64,000 bases of DNA from Paenarthrobacter sp. JL.01a (GTDB lineage Bacteria > Actinomycetota > Actinomycetes > Actinomycetales > Micrococcaceae): NCBI RefSeq assembly GCF_025452095.1, contig NZ_CP104877.1:4030001-4094000 (forward strand). Direction: 5' to 3'. Positions 44,181 through 51,740 of the stretch are shown one piece after another. The notes under the pieces were generated by a model, which ran no database searches, had not been told where the DNA came from, and saw only the letters and a program-made list of their open reading frames with translations. Numbering within the stretch: the first letter of the stretch is position 1; each line of letters begins with the position of its first letter. The position numbers and the translations under genes are program-made.

Positions 44181-45419
44181 CTAAACCAGGTGCGGTTCGT
44201 GGGACGACAGGAACTTCCGACCCCCGAACGCGATGAGGATGGCGATCACCATGGCAACGGCGCCCGCGAAGAACGGCACCTGCGGCCCGAAGTGCTCGCC
44301 GAGCTGCGCGGCGGCGAAGGGAGCAAGCGCGCCGCCCATCCAGCGGACAAAGTTATAACCGGCGGAAGCAACCGGACGCGGCGAGTCTGAGACGCCCATG
44401 GCCAGTTCCGTGTACACCGTGTTGTTGATGCCCAGCAGGGCGCCGGCCACGATCACCAGCACGACGACGGCAGGCACCGAGTGCCCCGCGGCCAGCCCCA
44501 AACCGATCAAGTCGAGCATAAGGACGGCCAGGGTGCCTGTCAGGACGTTCACCGCGCCAAAGCGCTTCTGCAGCACGGGCGCAACGAACACCGAGAACAC
44601 AGCCACAGCCACGCCCCAGCCGAAGAAGACTCCGCCGATGCCGTAGGCATCCATGCCAAGGATGAAAGGCGTGAAAGCCAGGATCGTGAAGAAGCCGTAG
44701 TTATAAAAGAGGGCGCTGGCGGCCGTGGTGCGGAGGCCTTTGTGCCCGAGAGCCAGGAGCGGATCCCGGAGCCGGGACTTCCTGGCGGGCGCGGGTGTCT
44801 TGGGGAGCAACGCCAGCAGGGCAATGAACGCGATGGCCATCAGTACCGCCGTGCCAAAGAAGGGTGCACGCCACTGCCACCCGCCAAGGAGGGCGCCCAG
44901 CAGCGGCCCAAGCGATATGCCAAGGCCGAGGGCAGCCTCATAGAGGATGATCGCGGTTCCCGTTCCGCCGCTTGCGACACCGACAATCACGGCCAAGGCA
45001 GTTGCAACGAACAGCGCATTTCCAAGGCCCCACCCTGCGCGGAAGCCCACAAGCTGTTCAACGCTGCCGGAAAGACCGGACAACGATGCGAAGACCACAA
45101 TGATCGCCAGGCCGATGAGGAGCGTCTTTTTCCCGCCGATCCTGGAAGAGACAAAGCCGCTGATCAGCATCGCTATCGCCGTCACCAGGAAGTAGCTGGT
45201 GAACAGCAACGACACTTCGCTGGTGGACGCCTGGAGGTTCCTGGCAATCGCGGGGAGGATCGGATCAACCAGCCCAATGCCCATGAAGGCAAAGACTGCG
45301 GCGAGCGCTGTCGCCCAGACTGCTTTGGGTTGCTTGAGGAACGAAGCCTTCTCCGCTTCGAGGGTGTTTTCGACGGTTGTTTCGGCGCTTGCTGAAGCGT
45401 CAGCCAACTGGCGTGACAT
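44181..45419 (-). CDS. MFS transporter (DHA1-type efflux), MarR partner
   Basis: This 412-residue protein has about 12 helices: FAFMGIGLVDPILPAIA in helix 1, SSRIGGKKTLL in the 2-3 loop, and LGISLGPLLGALLGG in helix 5 (antiporter motif C). It follows the MarR gene on the same strand with a 32-nt gap, the usual regulator/efflux pair. The drug or metabolite is unknown. Confidence 0.86.
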   Translation of the reverse strand: MSRQLADASASAETTVENTLEAEKASFLKQPKAVWATALAAVFAFMGIGLVDPILPAIARNLQASTSEVSLLFTSYFLVTAIAMLISGFVSSRIGGKKTLLIGLAIIVVFASLSGLSGSVEQLVGFRAGWGLGNALFVATALAVIVGVASGGTGTAIILYEAALGLGISLGPLLGALLGGWQWRAPFFGTAVLMAIAFIALLALLPKTPAPARKSRLRDPLLALGHKGLRTTAASALFYNYGFFTILAFTPFILGMDAYGIGGVFFGWGVAVAVFSVFVAPVLQKRFGAVNVLTGTLAVLMLDLIGLGLAAGHSVPAVVVLVIVAGALLGINNTVYTELAMGVSDSPRPVASAGYNFVRWMGGALAPFAAAQLGEHFGPQVPFFAGAVAMVIAILIAFGGRKFLSSHEPHLV

Positions 45420-45451
45420 TCAATTGCTCCTTGTTGGTGCGTGACTGGGTA

Positions 45452-45895
45452 TTAGTTCTGGAACGAGCTGTTGATTTTGCTGATGACGGGAAGCGCCGCC
45501 GCCAGCGCGTCCACTTCCTCCGGGCTGAGGCCCTTCAGCAACTCCGCCACCATCGCGTTGCGGCGATGGTTAGCGGATTCGACGGCGGCATGCCCGGCTT
45601 TGGTGATGGCCACTTTGACCGCGCGGGAGTCATCGGGGTCGGGCTGGCGGGTCACCAGGCCGGCACGCTCAAGCTTGATGATCTGCTCGGTCGCGCTTGG
45701 GACCTTGATGCCCAGGTTTTTGGCGATGTCGCCAACCCGCAGGCCGGCACCCTCAATCATCGAAAGAAGGCTTAGCTGCGCGGCGGTGAGGTCGCCTTCC
45801 GGATCCAAGCGGCGGAACATGTAGACGCCCAACCGCAGGGCCTCACGGAATTCCTGCGCAAGGTCAATGAGTCTGGGACTGAAGCCATCATTCAT
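45452..45895 (-). CDS. MarR-family regulator
   Basis: This 147-residue winged HTH protein has SLLSMIEGAGLRVGDIAKNL, then KVPSATEQIIKLERAGLV and the wing RQPDPDDSRAVKVAITKAG with a conserved D-x-R. It likely represses itself and the MFS gene behind it. There is no ribosome site before the ATG, which suggests a leaderless mRNA. The inverted repeat at 45905-45919 lies just upstream. Confidence 0.86.
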   Translation of the reverse strand: MNDGFSPRLIDLAQEFREALRLGVYMFRRLDPEGDLTAAQLSLLSMIEGAGLRVGDIAKNLGIKVPSATEQIIKLERAGLVTRQPDPDDSRAVKVAITKAGHAAVESANHRRNAMVAELLKGLSPEEVDALAAALPVISKINSSFQN

Positions 45896-45904
45896 ATTTA
45901 GGTA

Positions 45905-45919
45905 GCCTAATAGTTAGGC
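45905..45919. promoter_or_regulatory. Candidate MarR operator
   Basis: GCCTAA-TAG-TTAGGC is a perfect inverted repeat 10 nt upstream of the MarR start. CCTAATAG recurs at 45906 and 45921. Confidence 0.55.
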
Positions 45920-45942
45920 ACCCTAATAGTCAAGCCCTGGTG

Positions 45943-46012
45943 CACCCAACCAGGGGGCAGCAAATGTCGCAGTAGGGGTCCGTAGCGACGTTTACTGTCC
46001 CCTAGTTGGGTG
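45943..46012. repeat. 28-bp imperfect inverted repeat, REP-like
   Basis: The arms at 45943-45970 and 45985-46012 pair with four mismatches over 28 positions, around a 14-nt loop. It ends 5 nt before the GNAT stop codon in the gap between two minus-strand genes. Confidence 0.55.
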
Positions 46013-46017
46013 AGGGG

Positions 46018-46524
46018 TTAGAGGGTGAGCTTCATGCCCTCGTGGCTCGCGACAAAACCGAGCCGCTCATAGAAGCGATGAGCGGCGACCCGGGATTTGT
46101 CGGTGGTGAGCTGAACGAGCGAGCATCCACGCTGGCGGGCCTGATCAATGGCCCACTGGATCATGAGCGCCCCAACGCCCTGCCCCCGCAGCGCACCGGA
46201 AACCCGAACCGCCTCGATCTGTGCGCGCCATGACCCCCGACGGGACAGGCCGGGGATATAGCTGAGCTGGAAAGTGGCCACAACCCCGCCGTCCAGTTCG
46301 CCCACCACCAAAAGGTGCGCAGGGTCGGCGTCGATCGCGTCAAAAGCCCGCTCGTATGGCGCCAAATCGTCGGCACTTTCGCGCGCGGCACCCAGCTGGT
46401 CGTCCGCCAGCAAGGCCAGGATCTGCGGCAGGTCGCCCTTCCGGGCGCGTCGAAGGGTGAAGGTCCCGGAGTCGACGGCGGCAGTCAGCAAGGTGGGCGA
46501 GGCGGCGGGTTCCGTAGTCACCAC
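46018..46524 (-). CDS. GNAT-family N-acetyltransferase
   Basis: This 168-residue protein has the GNAT core: FTLRRARKGDLPQILALLADD at the start, the acetyl-CoA loop RGQGVGALMIQWAIDQARQ, and a C-terminal KSRVAAHRFYERLGF. Start is GTG 46524, or the neighbouring GTG 46521. The acceptor substrate is unknown. It is divergent from the PadR operon. Confidence 0.85.
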   Translation of the reverse strand: MVTTEPAASPTLLTAAVDSGTFTLRRARKGDLPQILALLADDQLGAARESADDLAPYERAFDAIDADPAHLLVVGELDGGVVATFQLSYIPGLSRRGSWRAQIEAVRVSGALRGQGVGALMIQWAIDQARQRGCSLVQLTTDKSRVAAHRFYERLGFVASHEGMKLTL

Positions 46525-46551
46525 CCCAGCATGCCAAATTCTTCGGTATTC

Positions 46552-46606
46552 AGTATTGCTAAGTACCGGTACTTAGTTCTACTATGTAGTGGTAGCTAGC
46601 AATACT
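46552..46606. promoter_or_regulatory. Nested palindromes upstream of the PadR operon
   Basis: An outer pair AGTATTGCTA (46552-46561) and TAGCAATACT (46597-46606) is perfect. Just inside it lies a 14-bp palindrome AAGTACCGGTACTT (46561-46574). The layout suits PadR autorepression. Confidence 0.6.
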
Positions 46607-46627
46607 GAGTAGTGAAGGAGGTGTCCG

Positions 46628-46957
46628 ATGGGCAAGCAAATGACAGAGATGCTCAAAGGCACTTTGGAGGGCATCGTGTTGGCCCTGCTGACCGGAAAGG
46701 CAGCGTACGGATATGAAATCACCACGCTGCTCCGGGAACAGGGCTTTACCGAGATCGCCGAAGGCACCGTGTACGCGCTGCTGGTGAGGATCGAACAAAA
46801 GGGGCTGGTGGACGTCGAGAAACGACCATCCGAAAAGGGCCCGCCCCGAAAGGTGTACACCCTCAACGCCCAAGGCAAAAAAGAACTGAACGAATTCTGG
46901 AACACCTGGAGCTTCCTGTCCGAACGGCTGGAACAGCTCCGCAAGGAAGGAAACTGA
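46628..46957 (+). CDS. PadR-family transcriptional regulator
   Basis: This 109-residue PadR winged HTH has MLKGTLEGIVLALLTGKAAYGYEI, an EGTVYALLVRIEQKGLV recognition region, and a KGPPRKVYTLNAQGKKEL wing. It is the first gene of PadR-DUF1048-ABC ATPase-ABC permease. The AAGGAGG ribosome site is close to ideal. It probably acts as autorepressor on the palindromes at 46552-46606. Confidence 0.88.
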   Translation: MGKQMTEMLKGTLEGIVLALLTGKAAYGYEITTLLREQGFTEIAEGTVYALLVRIEQKGLVDVEKRPSEKGPPRKVYTLNAQGKKELNEFWNTWSFLSERLEQLRKEGN

Positions 46958-46958
46958 C

Positions 46959-47324
46959 ATGGCAGCAAAATGGATCGAACTGGTCACCGGATCACTCGAG
47001 CAGAAGAAGCAATACAAGCAGGCAAAGGCGCGGCTGGATGCCCTGCCCGAGCCGTACCTCACCGTAGCCACCGCATTCAACCGCTACCTCATGTACTACG
47101 GCGGAGTGACAGAAGGCGACACCATGGTGCAGATGTTCACGGACCTGGCCGATCTCTGGGAACGCGCCGCTGTGGACGGCACGCCGGTGAGCGCGATCGT
47201 CGGAGATGACCCCATCGAATTCGCCGAAACCTTCGCCCAGGCCTACGGCGGAAAACGCTGGATCGACAAGGAACGCGAGCGCCTCAACAAGGCCATAGAC
47301 AAAGCGAAGGAAGCAGAATCATGA
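46959..47324 (+). CDS. DUF1048-family protein
   Basis: This 121-residue protein matches DUF1048, which regularly sits behind PadR regulators and ABC exporters: it starts with AAKWIELVTGSLEQKKQYKQ and has YGGVTEGDTMVQMFTDLADLWERAA. It starts 2 nt after the PadR stop; its end overlaps the ABC ATPase start. It is helical and its function is not known. Confidence 0.85.
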   Translation: MAAKWIELVTGSLEQKKQYKQAKARLDALPEPYLTVATAFNRYLMYYGGVTEGDTMVQMFTDLADLWERAAVDGTPVSAIVGDDPIEFAETFAQAYGGKRWIDKERERLNKAIDKAKEAES

Positions 47325-48103
47325 CTGCTGCGGCAATCCAGGTAAAGGGCATCGAAAAGTCCTACAAGGATCTCCATGTACTCAAGGGCGTGGACTTCGA
47401 AGTTGCGAAAGGCAGTATTTTCGCCCTCCTCGGATCCAACGGAGCGGGGAAAACCACCATGGTGAAGATCCTGTCGACGCTGCTGACAGCCGACGGCGGT
47501 CAGGCCGCCGTCGACGGTTTCGACATCGGCTCCGAATCGCTTCAGGTGAGGCAGTCCATCAGCTTGACCGGGCAGTTCGCCGCGGTGGATGAGGTCCTCA
47601 GCGGGAAGGAGAACCTCATCCTGGTGGCCAAACTGCGCCATCTGAAGAACCCGGCCGGGATCGCGGACGAACTCCTTGCGCAATTCAGCCTCAGCGACGC
47701 CGGCGCCCGCAAAGTGGCGACGTATTCCGGCGGGATGAGGCGGCGCCTGGACATCGCCATGAGCCTGATCGGCAACCCGAAGGTGATCTTCCTGGACGAA
47801 CCCACCACCGGGCTCGACCCGGAGGCCCGCATTGAGGTGTGGCAGATCGTCAAGAACCTCGCCACCAAGGGCACCACCGTGCTGCTCACCACCCAGTATT
47901 TGGACGAGGCCGAGCAATTGGCGGACCGCATAGCCATCCTTCATGAAGGACGCATCATCGCCAACGGCACCCTCGGCGAGCTCAAGCAGCTCCTGCCGCC
48001 GGCCAAGGTGGAATACGTGGAAAAGCAGCCGAGCCTGGAGGACATCTTCCTGGCACTGGTAGGAACCAACGGCAGCACCGAGTCAGTAAAGGACAGGTCA
48101 TGA
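47321..48103 (+). CDS. ABC-2 exporter, ATP-binding subunit (DrrA-like)
   Basis: This 260-residue ATPase has Walker A GSNGAGKTT, signature YSGGMRRRLDIA, Walker B VIFLDEPTTGLDP and a switch-region TTQYLDEAEQLADRIAIL. The family pairs with DrrB-type permeases and is linked to daunorubicin-like or other drug export. It overlaps DUF1048 and the permease gene by 4 nt each. The substrate is unknown. Confidence 0.92.
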   Translation: MTAAAIQVKGIEKSYKDLHVLKGVDFEVAKGSIFALLGSNGAGKTTMVKILSTLLTADGGQAAVDGFDIGSESLQVRQSISLTGQFAAVDEVLSGKENLILVAKLRHLKNPAGIADELLAQFSLSDAGARKVATYSGGMRRRLDIAMSLIGNPKVIFLDEPTTGLDPEARIEVWQIVKNLATKGTTVLLTTQYLDEAEQLADRIAILHEGRIIANGTLGELKQLLPPAKVEYVEKQPSLEDIFLALVGTNGSTESVKDRS

Positions 48104-48861
48104 ACACCCATTTCTTCGCAGACACCTCAGTCCTGCTGGGGCGCTCCATGCGTCACATCTTCAGGAGCGTGGACACCATCATCACCACCGCGATCACGCC
48201 AATTGCCCTGATGCTCCTGTTCGTCTACGTCTTCGGTGGCGCCATCAGGACCGACACGGATAACTACGTCAACTACCTGCTCCCTGGCATCATGCTGATC
48301 GCCATCGCTTCGGGTATCGCCTACACCGCGGTCCGGCTTTTCACGGACATGCAGAGCGGCATCTTCGAGCGGTTCCAGTCCATGCCCATCGCTCGCTCCT
48401 CGGTGCTGTGGGCCCACGTCCTTACGTCACTGGGTGCCAACGGGCTGTCGTTGTTGATCATCGTGGGGGTTGCGCTGCTCATGGGGTTCCGGACCTCCGC
48501 GAATGTGCTGGACTGGCTGGCCGTCGCTGGAATCCTGACGTTGTTTACCCTGGCGCTGACGTGGATCGCCATCATCGCCGGCCTTTCGGCGAAGTCGGTG
48601 GATGGCGCGGGAGGATTCTCCTACCCGCTGATCTTCCTGCCATTCATCAGCTCCGCCTTCGTCCCGACGGACACCATGCCGGGACCGGTCCGCTGGTTCG
48701 CCGAAAACCAGCCAGTGACGTCGATCGTGAACACCATCCAGGATCTGTTTGCCCAACAACCGGCGGGAAGCGATATCTGGGTCGCGCTGGCTTGGTGCCT
48801 GGGAATCCTTGTCGTCGCTTATGCCTTTGCGACAGCGGCCTACAAGCGGCAGATCGCGTAG
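48100..48861 (+). CDS. ABC-2 exporter, permease subunit (DrrB-like)
   Basis: This 253-residue permease has six predicted helices and the ABC-2 motifs NYLLPGIMLIAIASG, the loop DMQSGIFERFQSMPI and a C-terminal FLPFISSAFVPTDTMPG. Its ATGA overlap with the ATPase gene implies a 1:1 complex. It is the last gene of the PadR operon; a hairpin follows at 48879. Confidence 0.9.
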   Translation: MNTHFFADTSVLLGRSMRHIFRSVDTIITTAITPIALMLLFVYVFGGAIRTDTDNYVNYLLPGIMLIAIASGIAYTAVRLFTDMQSGIFERFQSMPIARSSVLWAHVLTSLGANGLSLLIIVGVALLMGFRTSANVLDWLAVAGILTLFTLALTWIAIIAGLSAKSVDGAGGFSYPLIFLPFISSAFVPTDTMPGPVRWFAENQPVTSIVNTIQDLFAQQPAGSDIWVALAWCLGILVVAYAFATAAYKRQIA

Positions 48862-48878
48862 CCGCACACTAACGGCCT

Positions 48879-48903
48879 AAGCTCCCTCTCAACAAGGGAG
48901 CTT
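48879..48903 (+). terminator. Hairpin after the ABC permease
   Basis: AAGCTCCCT (48879-48887) pairs with AGGGAGCTT (48895-48903), loop of 7 nt, 17 nt after the stop. Confidence 0.7.
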
Positions 48904-48938
48904 TCGCCATGCAGACCGATTCGCCATTTGTCAGACAT

Positions 48939-48950
48939 AAGCTATAGCTT
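48939..48950. promoter_or_regulatory. Palindrome upstream of cycA
   Basis: AAGCTATAGCTT is a perfect 12-bp palindrome about 67 nt before the CycA start. It could be an operator; the core GCTATAGC also resembles the site at 54570. Confidence 0.35.
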
Positions 48951-49016
48951 TATCGAACCAGATCTGTAACGGCCGTCACCTTTTTGACGGTTCTTCCGAA
49001 GGGTTCTTGAACACTC

Positions 49017-50477
49017 ATGTCTGACCAGACAACAACAGGGCAGCGTGCTGCCTCCAGCAGGGACAGCGAGCCCCACCTTTCACGCTCGCTCAGCAACCGC
49101 CACATCCAGCTCCTGGCCATCGGCGGCGCCATCGGAACGGGCCTCTTCATGGGCTCCGGCAAGACCATCTCCGTCGCCGGTCCCTCTGTGATCTTCGTGT
49201 ACATGATCATCGGCTTCATGCTCTTCTTCGTCATGCGCGCCATGGGGCAGCTCCTGCTGTCCAACCTGAACTACAAATCGTTCAGCGACTTCGCCGGCGA
49301 CCTCCTGGGTCCGTGGGCCGGCTTCTTCACCGGCTGGACCTACTGGTTCTGCTGGGTTGTCACCGGCGTGGCTGACGTCATCGCGATTGCGGGTTACGCC
49401 AACGAGCTATGGCCGGGCATCCAGCTGTGGATCCCGGGCCTGGCCACCATCATCATCCTGCTCCTGCTGAACCTGCCCACCGTGAAGGCCTTCGGCGAGA
49501 CGGAATTCTGGTTCGCGCTCATCAAGATCGTGGCCATCGTGGCGCTGATCGTCGTAGGCCTGGTGATGATCTTCACCGGTTTCCAGTCCAACGCGGGTAC
49601 GGCCAGCTTCACCAACCTGTGGAGCCATGGCGGCTTCTTCCCCAAGGAGTTCATGGGCTTCGTTGCCGGCTTCCAGATCGCCGTCTTCGCCTTCGTGGGC
49701 ATCGAACTCGTGGGCACGGCAGCAGCTGAAACCAAGAACCCCGAGCACAACCTCCCCCGCGCCATCAATGCCATTCCCCTGCGCGTCATGCTCTTCTACG
49801 TTGGCGCCCTGATCATCCTCATGTCCGTCACCCCATGGACTGAGTTCAAAGCCGGCCAGAGCCCGTTCATCGCGATGTTCTCGCTGGCGGGCCTGGGCAT
49901 GGCCGCTACCGTGGTGAACCTCGTGGTCCTCACCTCCGCCATGTCATCGGCCAACTCCGGCATCTACTCGACCTCGCGCATGGTCTACGGCTTGGCCAAC
50001 GACGGCGATGCACCCAAGCTCTTCGGCCGCCTCTCCAGCCGCAAAGTACCCCGGAACGCACTGTTCCTTTCCTGCGTCCTGTTGCTCGCCGGCGTCGTCC
50101 TCCTCTACGCGGGCAAGGACGTCGGCGTGGCGTTCGACATGGTAACCACAGTGTCCGCAGTCTGCTTCATGTTCGTCTGGTCGATCATCCTGGCCAGCTA
50201 CCTGGTGTACCGGAAGCGCCGCCCGGAACAGCACGCAGCCTCCGCGTTCAAGATGCCCGGCGGCGTGCCGATGGTGTGGGTGGTGTTCGCGTTCTTCGCC
50301 TTCCTGGTGTGGGCACTGACCACCCAGCCGGACACGCTCACCGCGTTGCTGGTGACGCCCATCTGGTTCGCGATCCTGGGCATTGCTTACGCAGTGGTCC
50401 GCCGCTCACCGCTTCACCAGGCCCGCGTGGCCGAATGGAAGGCGATGGCGGAAGCCGAAACCGCGGCAGCGCGCTAA
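49017..50477 (+). CDS. cycA: D-serine/D-alanine/glycine permease (CycA-like)
   Basis: This 486-residue protein has 12 helices and long runs like E. coli CycA: SNRHIQLLAIGGAIGTGLFM, SGKTISVAGPS, FFVMRAMGQLLLSNL, GFQIAVFAFVGIELVGT and AAETKNPEHNLPRAINAIP. It belongs to the APC amino-acid transporter family; family substrates are glycine, D-alanine, D-serine and D-cycloserine. Because this cell processes glycine and serine through glyA/sdaA, it would fit that flux, but the gene is about 20 kb away. The substrate profile is by homology. Confidence 0.93.
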   Translation: MSDQTTTGQRAASSRDSEPHLSRSLSNRHIQLLAIGGAIGTGLFMGSGKTISVAGPSVIFVYMIIGFMLFFVMRAMGQLLLSNLNYKSFSDFAGDLLGPWAGFFTGWTYWFCWVVTGVADVIAIAGYANELWPGIQLWIPGLATIIILLLLNLPTVKAFGETEFWFALIKIVAIVALIVVGLVMIFTGFQSNAGTASFTNLWSHGGFFPKEFMGFVAGFQIAVFAFVGIELVGTAAAETKNPEHNLPRAINAIPLRVMLFYVGALIILMSVTPWTEFKAGQSPFIAMFSLAGLGMAATVVNLVVLTSAMSSANSGIYSTSRMVYGLANDGDAPKLFGRLSSRKVPRNALFLSCVLLLAGVVLLYAGKDVGVAFDMVTTVSAVCFMFVWSIILASYLVYRKRRPEQHAASAFKMPGGVPMVWVVFAFFAFLVWALTTQPDTLTALLVTPIWFAILGIAYAVVRRSPLHQARVAEWKAMAEAETAAAR

Positions 50478-50490
50478 CCCTTAAAAGCGA

Positions 50491-50535
50491 AAGCCCGACG
50501 CCGGGCACCCACCTTGGGTGCCCGGCGTCGGGCTT
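50491..50535. terminator. Perfect 20-bp hairpin between cycA and mtlD
   Basis: Arms AAGCCCGACGCCGGGCACCC (50491-50510) and the complement at 50516-50535 enclose ACCTT. AAAAG and CTTTT extend outside, so it works in both directions. The stem closely resembles the one at 17951-17989. Confidence 0.88.
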
Positions 50536-50543
50536 TTAACAGC

Positions 50544-50592
50544 GAATAGTGAGAGAGGGTCTCCCTCAAACGCGTGGGATGTGAGAGAGGGT
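50544..50592 (+). repeat. Two copies of the 17-bp, 32-bp-period repeat
   Basis: GTGAGAGAGGGT-containing cores begin at 50544 (with a diverged 5-nt head) and at 50576 (GGGATGTGAGAGAGGGT), exactly 32 bp apart. The second copy touches the mtlD stop codon (50592-50594). The design matches the four-copy array at 18014. Confidence 0.8.
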
Positions 50593-51740
50593 CAGAGCTC
50601 GGCTTGGCGGTCCTCCACCAGCTTCTGCACGGCTGGGAACAGCGGGTGCTGCGGCGTCAGTTCTGTCACTCGTTCGACGACGGCTGCCGCGTCCAGTTCG
50701 GACAGCAGCTTGACGAGCTCCACGGCTTCGTCGTCGGCTCCGTCGTCGAAACGCAGGGCCGCGGACATGGCCTCAAGCAATGCCACCGGGGTGACTCCGC
50801 GCTCGGCGAGTTCAGCCGCCGGGCCCACAAAACGCTCGTGCCGGCCGAGCTTCCGCAATGGGGCACGCCCCACACGCACCACCGTGTCCGGCAGGTGCGG
50901 GTTGGTGAAGCGCGAGAGGATCTTCTGCACGTACGCTTCCTGTGCAGCTTCCTCGAACCCGTGCTTGCCCACCAGGAGTTCCTTGGTCTCCTCCAGCACC
51001 GCACGGACCTTAGCGGCGACGGCTGGATCGGCCATGGCGTCGGAGATCTTCTCCAGCCCGGCCTGGTACCCGAAGTAGGCCGCCGAAGCGTGGCCCGTGT
51101 TCACCGTGAACAGCTTGCGCTCGATGTACGGTCCCAGCTCGTCCACGAACGTGGCGGCCGGGATCACCGGTGCATTGCCCGTGAAAGGCGTGCGGTCGAT
51201 GACCCACTCGTAGAAGGTCTCCACTGTAACGTCCAGGCCTTGGCCCGCTGCCTGGTTGGGGACAATGCGGTCCACTGCGGTGTTTGCGAAAACCGCGACG
51301 CCGTCCAGGTCGCCTGCCGAGTCGTCCCAGGCCGCCCGGATCTCCGTGTGCAGGAGATCCGTGGCGTTGATGGCGTTCTCGCACGCCATCACCTGGAGGG
51401 GTGGGAGGTCCGCAGGCCGGGCGGCCAGCCCGCGGGCGATCACCGGGGCAACGAACTTCAGGATGTGGGGCCCCACCGCGGTGGTGACCACATCCGCCGT
51501 CGCGATTTCCTCCACGACCGCAGCTTCCTGCGTCGCGGAGTTAAGGGCCCGGAAGCCAGTAACTGTCTTGACCGCAGGGTTCTCGCCTACTTCATGGACG
51601 TCGTACGACTCCGCGGACGCGAGCTGGCTGATCAGGGCCTCGGCGACATCCGCGAACACCACCTCATAGCCTGCTTCGTGCAGCAGCAACCCCACGAAGC
51701 CGCGTCCAATATTGCCCGCCCCGAAATGGACTGCCTTCAC
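50592..51740 (-). CDS. mtlD: Mannitol-1-phosphate 5-dehydrogenase
   Basis: This 382-residue NAD-dependent enzyme oxidises mannitol 1-phosphate to fructose 6-phosphate. It starts MKAVHFGAGNIGRGFVGLLL, the Rossmann motif of the polyol dehydrogenase family, and has the catalytic-region KLFTVNTGHASAAY. It overlaps mtlA by 1 nt at 51740, so the two are one transcript. A hairpin and a repeat array follow its stop. Confidence 0.95.
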   Translation of the reverse strand: MKAVHFGAGNIGRGFVGLLLHEAGYEVVFADVAEALISQLASAESYDVHEVGENPAVKTVTGFRALNSATQEAAVVEEIATADVVTTAVGPHILKFVAPVIARGLAARPADLPPLQVMACENAINATDLLHTEIRAAWDDSAGDLDGVAVFANTAVDRIVPNQAAGQGLDVTVETFYEWVIDRTPFTGNAPVIPAATFVDELGPYIERKLFTVNTGHASAAYFGYQAGLEKISDAMADPAVAAKVRAVLEETKELLVGKHGFEEAAQEAYVQKILSRFTNPHLPDTVVRVGRAPLRKLGRHERFVGPAAELAERGVTPVALLEAMSAALRFDDGADDEAVELVKLLSELDAAAVVERVTELTPQHPLFPAVQKLVEDRQAEL

